Shown here piece by piece: positions 1 through 5,806 of a stretch of 11,595 nt of DNA. Below the pieces are notes generated by a model. That model was not told where the DNA came from and made no database searches. It saw only the letters and a program-made list of their open reading frames with translations. This DNA comes from CAVPEW01 sp050247895 (GTDB taxonomy: Bacteria; Actinomycetota; Acidimicrobiia; Acidimicrobiales; VFJN01). Location: NCBI GenBank assembly GCA_050247895.1, contig JBFWTJ010000109.1:1-11595 (forward strand), given 5' to 3'. Made by a program: the position numbers and the translations under genes. The first letter of the stretch is position 1; every line of letters starts with the position of its first letter.

Positions 1-2
1 TG

Positions 3-77
3 TACCTCACCGGCCGGCGCCGCCTCGACGAGGCCGCCGCAGACGCCCGCCGCACCGTGGGCACCGGGGGGAGGTGA
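3..77 (+). CDS. C-terminal end of an unidentified upstream gene (partial)
   Basis: Reading frame 3 is open from the left edge and gives 24 residues, beginning YLTGRRRLDEAAADARRTVG, before a TGA at 75-77. The tail is charged and Arg/Ala-rich, with no recognisable motif. It ends directly before the probable tape-measure gene on the same strand. In eCIS and phage tail clusters this position is normally held by a tube protein, a small adaptor or a tape-measure chaperone, but the fragment is too short to choose between them. The frame assignment rests on the absence of stops and on the neat junction with the next gene. Confidence 0.5.
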   Translation, partial: YLTGRRRLDEAAADARRTVGTGGR

Positions 78-82
78 GCGGC

Positions 83-1873
83 GTGGACGAGGAGATCATC
101 CAGCAGATGGGCCTGCTGCTGACCCAGGTGCGGGTGGCCCGGATGTCCCTCGAGCACATCGAGCGCTCGACCAGCCGGTTCGCCGGCCTGGCCCTCCAGG
201 CGACCACCGGCGGGATCGACCGGCCGGCCTTCGGCGCGCCGCCGCTGATCGACGGCGCCCTCAAGGTCTACGTGGTCAACATCGGCGACCTGGTCGAGGC
301 CGCGCCCGGCGGCGGCTTCCTCGAGACCCTCATGGGCGGCGTCGGCCGCTTCGTGGGCGGCCTCGTGGGCGGGATCGCCGGCGGCGTGGTCGGCGGCGTC
401 GCCGTGCCGTACACGGTCGACCGGCTGGCCTCGCTGGTGGAGAGCGTGGAGCGGATCACCACCCGCCTGCTCACCACCCTGGGCCTGTCCCAGTCCGAGT
501 GGCGGGCCCTGCTCGGCCTCAACGCCGAGGGCACCGGGCGCCTGCCCCCGCGCCCGGCCGAACCACCCGGGCCTATCTCGATCGGCGTGGGCGAGCTGAT
601 CGGGCGGATGGCACCGGCCCAGGTCGTGACCATCGTCGAGGCGCTGACCCGCGTCGTGGACGCCCTGGTCCTGCTCGTCCCCCTGGCGGTGGGCGCGGTG
701 GCCTCGCTGCTGTCGACCCTGGGCGACCTGCGCCTCCAGATCGTCGAGTGGATCGGCTTCGCGCTGCGCATGTTCCTGCTCCTGCGGGCGGTGGCGGTGG
801 CGGTGCTGGCCGACACCGCCTCGCTCGTCGCGCCGATCGCCACCGCGGTGCTCGGGGCGGTGGCCCGGATGGCCGACGTCGTGCTGGCCGGCCTGGGCGC
901 GCTGCTGGCCAGCGCGGTGACCGGCGCCATGACCACCGTGCGGATCCTGGCCGGCGGGCTGGCCTCGGCCATCAACGCCGCGGTGTCCTTCATCACCGGG
1001 ACGATCCTGCCGTTGCTCAACTACTTCCAGGGCACCCCGCTGGTCCGGCTCGTGGCCTGGTTCGCCACCGCGCTCCCCTCCATGCTGGTGGCGCTCGCCG
1101 CGGCCGCGGGCCGGCCCGTGTCCTCGACCGCCGAGGCCCAGCTCAACGCCCGGTCCCGTGAGGGGCTGGCCGTGCTCGGCGCGGCCGGACCGCCCATCCC
1201 GGTCCCCACCACCCTGAGCGCCGGCGACATCATCGCCGCCCTGGGGCCGACCGCCGAGCGGGACCTCCAGGACGAGCTGGCCCGGCTCGGCGGGACCGCC
1301 CGGCGCGCCACCGGCGAGTCGCTCGACGCCGCCACCGCGGTCATCACCGACACGGCCGGCGCCCTGCGCACCGCGGCCCGGCGGTCGACCACGACGCTGG
1401 GCGGCGTGCTCGAGGAGCAGCTCGGGGCGGCCCGGGGCCACATCGCCGCCCTCGACCGGGTCATGACCTCGGCCGAGGGGGTGGCGGCCCGCCGGCCCGA
1501 GGCCACCACCATCGACCGCATCGCCGGCTCGTACCGGGAGTGGCTCACCGGCGGCGGCCTCCAGCAGCTCCTGGGGGCCATCAGCCGCCACTTCGCCACC
1601 ACGCCGGCCGAGGGCGAGCCCGGTCGCACCGTGCCCGGGCGGGTCCTCCAGGGCTTCGTCGACGCCGAGGGCCGCCACGACGTGATCGTCGAGGTCGGCG
1701 AGGTGGTCATCGAGCTCGGCGCCCCTGCCACGCCGTCCACCGCGGCGCTCGACGGGGGCGGCGCCGGCCCGGACGCGGCCCTGGCCCGCCTCACCCACAT
1801 CGCCAGCCGTGGCGGGACGATCGACGACGTCCTGCCCGTGGCTCCCGAGTCCCTCGCCGTCGGGGCGAGCTGA
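83..1873 (+). CDS. probable tape measure protein (hydrophobic, glycine zipper)
   Basis: Large hydrophobic protein of 596 residues. In order it has a short helical N-terminus, a glycine-zipper stretch at about 83-109 (repeated GG-x-V/I-GG), several long hydrophobic helices at about 190-212, 223-245, 248-280, 287-313 and 322-343, then an Ala/Arg-rich helical region to about 500 and a short C-terminal domain. Tape measure proteins of contractile tails are long and helical, carry hydrophobic segments, and are encoded just before the baseplate hub genes; composition and gene order are the only evidence here, as no signature motif is visible. GTG 83 is chosen because GGAGG at 70-74 lies 8 bases upstream of it. 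The alternative GTG at 74 overlaps that site, which would add 3 residues. A different membrane-active particle protein is possible. Confidence 0.6.
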   Translation: MDEEIIQQMGLLLTQVRVARMSLEHIERSTSRFAGLALQATTGGIDRPAFGAPPLIDGALKVYVVNIGDLVEAAPGGGFLETLMGGVGRFVGGLVGGIAGGVVGGVAVPYTVDRLASLVESVERITTRLLTTLGLSQSEWRALLGLNAEGTGRLPPRPAEPPGPISIGVGELIGRMAPAQVVTIVEALTRVVDALVLLVPLAVGAVASLLSTLGDLRLQIVEWIGFALRMFLLLRAVAVAVLADTASLVAPIATAVLGAVARMADVVLAGLGALLASAVTGAMTTVRILAGGLASAINAAVSFITGTILPLLNYFQGTPLVRLVAWFATALPSMLVALAAAAGRPVSSTAEAQLNARSREGLAVLGAAGPPIPVPTTLSAGDIIAALGPTAERDLQDELARLGGTARRATGESLDAATAVITDTAGALRTAARRSTTTLGGVLEEQLGAARGHIAALDRVMTSAEGVAARRPEATTIDRIAGSYREWLTGGGLQQLLGAISRHFATTPAEGEPGRTVPGRVLQGFVDAEGRHDVIVEVGEVVIELGAPATPSTAALDGGGAGPDAALARLTHIASRGGTIDDVLPVAPESLAVGAS

Positions 1874-1884
1874 GGAGGACGACC

Positions 1885-2598
1885 GTGCCCCGCAAGACCG
1901 GATACCTGGCCAACGTGCTGAACGTCCCGCCGCTGATCTTCCGCTTCCAGTACAACCCGGACCTGCTCGTGGAGAAGAAGAGCTACCGCTACGAGCAGGC
2001 GGCCAACTTCGGCCGGTTCTCCCTCGACAAGGCCGAGGCCGGGGCGGCGTCCGGGGCGCTGAGCGCCATCACCGGGTTCCTCGACGACCTCAAGGAGATC
2101 GGCTCCATCCTGACCAACACCCGGCCGCTGGAGCCCGTCGAGGGCGAGCCCCGCAGCTTCGAGGTCGACTTCGCCCTCGACGCCCAGCCGACCGAGAGCG
2201 GCGTCGAGACCCGCTACGGCGGCAGCATCGTGCCGGACCTGGAGATCCTGCGGTCGTTCCTCTACCCGTCGCTCGACCCGCTCAAGATCCCCGACTACTT
2301 CAGCGCCAACCCGCCTTGCTGGAACCGCCCGCCGACCTGCCTGCTGCGCTACGGCGGCGTGTCGGCCGACTGCGTGATGACCGACCTGAGCATCAAGATG
2401 ACCCGCTTCGCCGAGGACGGGGAACCGTCCCGGGCCGAGGTCACCGCCACCCTCAAGGAGCAGAGCTACTCGATCGGCGCCATCGTCGACACCGTCGTGC
2501 GAGCCGGCCAGGTCGTGCGCAGCCTGGGCCGGGAGGGCATCGGCGAGGACTTCCTGTACGCCTCGCCCGTGGGGAGCATCGCCTCCCTGTTCACCTGA
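1885..2598 (+). CDS. CIS-tube / baseplate-hub adaptor protein (Afp7 N-terminal domain type)
   Basis: 237-residue protein resembling the CIS-tube domain that forms the N-terminal part of Afp7-type proteins, which link the inner tube to the spike hub. Visible family features are the N-terminal IFRFQYNPDLL strand at 18-28 (an F-x-YNP motif), SFEVDFALDA at 91-100, and the C-terminal strand pair at 167-192 of the form DLSIKMTRF-x3-G-x-P-x-RA-x-V-x-A-x-L-x-E. In Afp-type clusters this domain is usually fused to a C-terminal LysM; here the protein stops and LysM is in the next gene. GTG 1885 follows a strong AGGAGG at 1873-1878 that overlaps the previous stop codon, so translation is probably coupled. 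The same frame is open further upstream, but that part lies inside the tape-measure gene. Confidence 0.85.
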   Translation: MPRKTGYLANVLNVPPLIFRFQYNPDLLVEKKSYRYEQAANFGRFSLDKAEAGAASGALSAITGFLDDLKEIGSILTNTRPLEPVEGEPRSFEVDFALDAQPTESGVETRYGGSIVPDLEILRSFLYPSLDPLKIPDYFSANPPCWNRPPTCLLRYGGVSADCVMTDLSIKMTRFAEDGEPSRAEVTATLKEQSYSIGAIVDTVVRAGQVVRSLGREGIGEDFLYASPVGSIASLFT

Positions 2599-2607
2599 GG
2601 AACGACC

Positions 2608-2919
2608 GTGCCCACCGACCAGACCTCCCGGTACCGCCACGAGGCGCCGCACCACGCGCCCGACTCGTCGGGCACCCCCCGCGCCGCCGTCCCGGCCCGC
2701 TGGGGCACCGGCGGGCCCACCGCGATCGTGTACCACACGATCGCGGCCGGCGAGACCTTCGAGGTGCTGGCCCACCGGCACCTCGGGTCTTCGGCCCTGT
2801 GGTGGCGCATCGCCGACGCCAACCCGCGGCTGTTCCCGCTGGCGCTGACCCCGGGCACCGTCGTGGCCATCCCCACCGGCAACGCCGTCGCCGGTCCGCC
2901 CCGCACGAGGAGCTGGTAG
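2608..2919 (+). CDS. small LysM-domain tail protein
   Basis: 103-residue protein. Residues 1-37 are a His/Pro/Arg-rich, probably disordered leader. Residues 42-91 are a single LysM-like domain: YHTIAAGETFEVLAHRHLG, then WWRIADANP and TPGTVVAIPTG. LysM, or the related phage tail protein X fold, binds glycan chains in cell-wall enzymes. In contractile tails it is found in the hub adaptor (T4 gp53, Afp7), where it is structural. No signal peptide is seen, which fits a particle component rather than a secreted wall protein. GTG 2608 has GAGGA at 2597-2601, overlapping the previous stop. It very likely supplies in trans the C-terminal half of an Afp7-like protein whose N-terminal half is the gene just before. 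Confidence 0.85.
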   Translation: MPTDQTSRYRHEAPHHAPDSSGTPRAAVPARWGTGGPTAIVYHTIAAGETFEVLAHRHLGSSALWWRIADANPRLFPLALTPGTVVAIPTGNAVAGPPRTRSW

Positions 2920-2921
2920 CG

Positions 2922-4070
2922 ATGGGCGACGGCGCCCGCCCGACCATCACCGTGGCCTGGTCCGACCCGCCGGTCGACCTCACCCCGGCGGTCACCCGGC
3001 TGGTCATCGAGGACCACGACCGGCTCATCGACGAGGCCCGGGTCACCCTGGCCGACGGCCACTCCATCGCCAGCAACGCCTTCGCCGCCGGCCAGCAGAT
3101 CGAGATCGCCATGGGCTGGGACGGCGTCAACACCAAGGTCTTCCACGGCAAGATCGTGCGGACCGACGGGGCCGGCGGGGTGTCCAGCGGGGGCAGCGGC
3201 GGCCAGCTCACCCTGGTCGTCCACGACCCCTCGGCCGAGCTCCACCAGCCCCGCGGGCCCCGGACCTTCGCCGCGGGCACCGACCTGCAGGGGATCGTCG
3301 GACAGATCATGCGCGACTACCCCTCGATCCCGGTCGGGGGGATCGAGTGCGAGCCCAACCCCACCTACCAGGCGCCCCACGTCCCCCACCTGGTCGACCG
3401 GACCGACTTCCAGTTCCTCCAGGACCTCGCCGCGGTGTGGGGGGCCCGGTGCTTCGTGGAGGTCAACGACGACCGGGGCCAGTTCTACTTCAAGAGCATC
3501 CGGTCGCTGTGGGCCGCCGAGCCGCTGGCCACCCTGAGCTACTGCCAGGGCTGGGGCAACGTGCGCACGTTCCGCTACGAGCGGGTCGCGGCCCGGGCCG
3601 CCCGCCAGCTGGCGACCACCGCGGTCGACCCCCGGACCGGGGCGCCGACGCGCAGCCAGGGCGCCGAGCCCCCGCCCCCCACCCCGCCCGGCGGGGCGCT
3701 GGGCTCCGACCTGGCCGCGGCCAACCCGACCCTGGCCTCCAACAACGACGCCGCCCTGTCGGTCGCCGCGGGGGCGGTGCCGGTCACCGTCACCACCCCG
3801 ACCGAGCTGCTCGGCCTGCCCTCGGACCCGGCCCGGGCCGCGGCCCTGGTGGTCACCGACCCGACGATGGTCAGCGGCTTCCGGGGGGTGGCCACCGTCG
3901 CCGGCCACATCGGCCTGCGGGCCAAGGGCCGCTGCGAGATCAACGGCATCGCGCCCTGGGCCGAGGGCAACTGGTGGATCAAGCGGGCCACCCACACCTG
4001 GCTCCAGGCCCGCGACGCGCGGGGCCGGGCCCAGGCGACCTGGGAGACCGAGCTGGAGGTGACCCGGTGA
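2922..4070 (+). CDS. baseplate hub protein, phage late control D / gp27-like
   Basis: 382-residue hub protein of the GPD family (T4 gp27, P2 gpD, N-terminal part of VgrG/Afp8). It forms the trimeric ring that adapts the six-fold tube to the three-fold spike. Features seen: an N-terminal beta-barrel with VTRLVIEDHDRLIDEARVTL at 24-43 and VFHGKIVRTD at 73-82; the conserved second-barrel motif VDRTDFQFLQDLAAVWGARC at 158-177; and a C-terminal G-x-W-x-IK-x3-H segment (GNWWIKRATHTW, 349-360). A Pro/Gly/Ala-rich insertion of low complexity lies at about 235-310 and is probably a flexible loop. ATG 2922 follows the previous stop by 2 bases and has AGGAG at 2908-2912. It overlaps the spike gene by 4 bases, as expected for two subunits needed in equal amount. 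Confidence 0.88.
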   Translation: MGDGARPTITVAWSDPPVDLTPAVTRLVIEDHDRLIDEARVTLADGHSIASNAFAAGQQIEIAMGWDGVNTKVFHGKIVRTDGAGGVSSGGSGGQLTLVVHDPSAELHQPRGPRTFAAGTDLQGIVGQIMRDYPSIPVGGIECEPNPTYQAPHVPHLVDRTDFQFLQDLAAVWGARCFVEVNDDRGQFYFKSIRSLWAAEPLATLSYCQGWGNVRTFRYERVAARAARQLATTAVDPRTGAPTRSQGAEPPPPTPPGGALGSDLAAANPTLASNNDAALSVAAGAVPVTVTTPTELLGLPSDPARAAALVVTDPTMVSGFRGVATVAGHIGLRAKGRCEINGIAPWAEGNWWIKRATHTWLQARDARGRAQATWETELEVTR

Positions 4071-4891
4071 CCGTGCTCGGACCGTCGGTCACCGGCGTGG
4101 GCCGCCACGCCGGGAAGCTCTACGGGAAGTACCCCGGGGTGGTGGCCGAGATCGACCGGCCCGAGGGCCTGGGCTGGATCGACGTGACCATGCCGACCCT
4201 GTTCCCGGGGCAGGACCCCGTCACGGCCCGGCCCTGCTTCCCGCCGGGACACTTCTGGGTGCCCCCGATCGGCGCCCACGTGTGGGTGGAGTTCGAGGCC
4301 GGCGAGCCTTCGTCGCCCATCTGGGTCGGCACCTGGGAGCCGGAGGGGACCGTGGTCGAGGAGGCCCGCAAGTCGCCGCCGACCAGCCGGGTCATCCACA
4401 CCCCGTCGGGCCACGTCGTCGAGTTCTCCGACAAGGAGGGCGAGGAGCGCATCGTGGTCCGCCACAAGCAGAACGCCTTCGTGGCCATCGACGAGGACGG
4501 CTCGGTGGTCCTGTCCTCGAAGACGGGCGGGCTGCTGTTCCTCAACGCGGACGCCGACGAGGCCAGCATCGTGAGCCCCCAGGGCCACAGCATCAGCCTC
4601 ACCGAGTCCAAGATCAGCCTGGTCCACGCGGGCGGGGCGACCATCGAGATCGCCGACGGCAAGGTCCAGATCGTCGCCGACGACATCGACGTGGTGGCCA
4701 AGGGCCTGAGCGTCCCGGGTGGCGCCTCCATGGGCGGCCCGGCCCCTTCGTGCCTGCCCGTGGCCCTCGGCCCGCCGCTGCTGGCCTGGCTGGCCAGCCA
4801 CACCCACGGCAGCGCCATGGGCCCGACCACCCCGCCGGTCGTGCCGCCACCCCCGGCGATCATGTCGACCAAGGTCACGGCGGGACCGTGA
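4067..4891 (+). CDS. spike / needle protein, gp5-gpV-like (OB-fold plus beta-helix)
   Basis: 274-residue central spike. Residues 18-92 are the OB-fold typical of phage base V and gp5-like proteins: YGKYPGVVAEID, GWIDVTMP, FPPGHFWVPPIGAHVWVEFE, then SPIWVGTW. Residues about 110-215 are regular short beta-strands (VIHTPSGHVVEFSDKEGEE, then repeated I-x-L-x and V-x-I-x strands), as in the triple beta-helix. The C-terminus holds SHTHGSAMG at 244-252 and a proline-rich tail. In P2 gpV an HxH pair holds an iron ion at the needle apex; HTH at 245-247 may do the same. No lysozyme domain is present. GTG 4067 overlaps the hub stop as GTGA, with GGAGG at 4055-4059. It would sit on the gp27-like trimer made by the preceding gene. 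Confidence 0.9.
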   Translation: MTVLGPSVTGVGRHAGKLYGKYPGVVAEIDRPEGLGWIDVTMPTLFPGQDPVTARPCFPPGHFWVPPIGAHVWVEFEAGEPSSPIWVGTWEPEGTVVEEARKSPPTSRVIHTPSGHVVEFSDKEGEERIVVRHKQNAFVAIDEDGSVVLSSKTGGLLFLNADADEASIVSPQGHSISLTESKISLVHAGGATIEIADGKVQIVADDIDVVAKGLSVPGGASMGGPAPSCLPVALGPPLLAWLASHTHGSAMGPTTPPVVPPPPAIMSTKVTAGP

Positions 4892-4903
4892 GGAGCCGGC
4901 CCG

Positions 4904-5146
4904 ATGTCCAAGTGCTCGTTCCCGCAGCTGCCCCCGCTGAGCATCCCGCCGATCCCCACACCGGCGCTGCCCGCCCTGCCCGAGCTCCCCATCCCCCCGC
5001 TCCCCGCCCTGCCCGCCCTGCCCGGCCTACCCCTCCCCGAGCTGCCCACGCTGAGCATCCCGCCCATCCCCACACCGGCGCTGCCCGCCCTGCCCGAGCT
5101 CCCCATCCCCACGCTCCCCGCCCTGCCGCCGTGCCCGCTCGACTGA
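4904..5146 (+). CDS. small proline/leucine-repeat rod protein in the spike-tip slot
   Basis: 80-residue protein of extreme composition: 30 Pro and 18 Leu. It reads as repeated P-x-L triplets (PALPALPELP, PPLPALPALPGLPLPELP) framed by MSKCSFP at the start and PPCPLD at the end, with a single Cys near each end (C4, C77). Residues 12-31 and 50-69 are identical. ATG 4904 has AGGAG at 4891-4895 at good spacing, which together with the conserved junction style supports real translation. It lies directly after the spike gene, where a PAAR tip is commonly encoded, but has no PAAR features. A polyproline-II rod is expected; role at the spike tip, as a spacer or as a ruler is inference. I do not recognise a family. 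Confidence 0.7.
   Translation: MSKCSFPQLPPLSIPPIPTPALPALPELPIPPLPALPALPGLPLPELPTLSIPPIPTPALPALPELPIPTLPALPPCPLD
4926..5127 (+). repeat. near-perfect direct repeat, two 88-bp copies at 114-bp offset
   Basis: Copy 1 is 4926-5013 and copy 2 is 5040-5127. They differ at three positions only (4934, 4951 and 4997 in copy 1). One change is silent (CCG/CCC proline) and two exchange proline for threonine. The 114-base offset is a multiple of three, so the repeat keeps the reading frame of the Pro/Leu protein. This indicates in-frame duplication of a 38-residue unit, probably recent or kept alike by recombination. Confidence 0.9.
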
Positions 5147-5189
5147 CGCCGGCCCGACCCGGCACCCACCGACCCGCCCCGGAGGCACC
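5147..5189 (+). other. longest intergenic gap of the block, with a small hairpin and a ribosome binding site
   Basis: This 43-base gap is the largest between genes in the window. It contains an inverted repeat GCCGG (5148-5152) / CCGGC (5159-5163) around a 6-base loop, with no following T tract, and a GGAGG ribosome binding site at 5181-5185. No promoter-like boxes are evident. The hairpin may slow or process the transcript, or may be chance in such GC-rich DNA. Confidence 0.3.
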
Positions 5190-5408
5190 ATGGCGCTGAA
5201 CCAGGTCCTGCTGTCCACCCAGATCGTGGCGGCCATGGCCAAGCAGATCCCCGAGGGCCAGACCCTCCCCGACGAGGCCAAGGTCTTCGCCAACGACCTC
5301 GCCGCCGCCATCCACGCCTACGTGACCGCGGGCGAGGTCAGCGACGTCCGGGTGGTCGACCTGGCCAGCAACGAGCTGGCCCAGACCGGCACGGCGAAGG
5401 TGAAGTGA
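5190..5408 (+). CDS. small conserved-looking protein of unknown function
   Basis: 72-residue acidic-to-neutral protein. It has a predicted helical N-terminal half (MALNQVLLSTQIVAAMAKQI, then DEAKVFANDLAAAIHAYVTAG at 28-48) followed by a short strand-like end (EVSDVRVVDL, then AQTGTAKVK). No signal peptide, membrane segment or cysteine is present. Small proteins of this layout, one long helical part followed by a short beta tail, are often encoded beside spike and gp25 genes in phage tails, but I cannot name the family. ATG 5190 is preceded by GGAGG at 5181-5185. Its stop overlaps the start of the gp25-like gene by one base (TGATG), so it is probably co-translated with a baseplate part. A structural or chaperone role is inference. 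Confidence 0.75.
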   Translation: MALNQVLLSTQIVAAMAKQIPEGQTLPDEAKVFANDLAAAIHAYVTAGEVSDVRVVDLASNELAQTGTAKVK

Positions 5409-5788
5409 TGGCCGGCCTCGACGGCATCACCGGCGCGGCCTTCCCGTTCCGCGTCGACCCGGCCACCGGCGGGGTCGCCACCACCCGCGACGACGCCAAG
5501 ATCCTCCAGAACGTCCGGATCCTGCTGGCCACCCGGCTCGGCGAGCGGCCCATGGAGCGCGAGTACGGGACCCGCATCCCCGGCCTGGTCCAGGACCCCA
5601 ACGACGACGCCACCGTCGACCTGGCCGTCCTCCAGGCCCGCCAGGCGATCCTGCGCTGGGAGCCCCGCGTCATCCCGAGCCAGATCACGGTGGGTCGGGA
5701 CCCCGACGACGGGCAGGTCAACCTCCGCCTGGCCCTCACCGCGACCAACGAGCAGCGCGGCGCCTACCTGACCGTCCCGCTGGTCTGA
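5408..5788 (+). CDS. baseplate wedge protein, gp25 / GPW family
   Basis: 126-residue protein with the normal length and motifs of the gp25/gpW family, which nucleates sheath assembly at the wedge (T4 gp25, Afp9, TssE-like). Seen: an N-terminal helix with ILQNVRILLATRLGERPMER at 32-51 leading into the family signature REYG at 51-54; WEPR at 84-87, corresponding to the conserved EPR; and a C-terminal strand pair (VNLRLALTATN). ATG 5408 overlaps the preceding stop; GTG 5405 directly upstream is possible but would add only one residue. The ribosome binding site is weak (AAGG 5397-5400), consistent with coupled translation. Together with the next gene it forms the baseplate core. Confidence 0.93.
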   Translation: MAGLDGITGAAFPFRVDPATGGVATTRDDAKILQNVRILLATRLGERPMEREYGTRIPGLVQDPNDDATVDLAVLQARQAILRWEPRVIPSQITVGRDPDDGQVNLRLALTATNEQRGAYLTVPLV

Positions 5789-5806
5789 CCGAGACGGAGC
5801 ACCGCA

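Noticed and set aside
74..76. GTG at 74 as start of the tape-measure candidate
   Set aside because: The GGAGG at 70-74 overlaps it, leaving no spacing; GTG 83 in the same frame has 8 bases. Kept as an alternative only.
1021..2781. 586-codon open frame on the minus strand
   Set aside because: It lies opposite the tape-measure and CIS-tube genes and spans their boundary; low-complexity composition and no motifs.
4926..5127. CRISPR array or insertion-sequence end
   Set aside because: Only two copies, without unique spacers of regular size, inside an open reading frame; no terminal inverted repeats or target duplication.
4904..5146. The Pro/Leu gene as a mere frame shadow or non-coding repeat
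   Set aside because: It starts with ATG after a good AGGAG, fits exactly between neighbours, keeps frame through the duplication and has distinct Cys-containing ends.
4904..5146. The Pro/Leu gene as a PAAR tip protein
   Set aside because: None of the PAAR pattern (Pro-Ala-Ala-Arg strands, HxG metal residues, short beta-cone) is present.
4282..5199. 305-codon open frame on the plus strand covering the spike end and the Pro/Leu gene
   Set aside because: It is out of frame with the gp5-like spike; its Ala/Pro/His-rich repeats are the shifted reading of the 114-base repeat.
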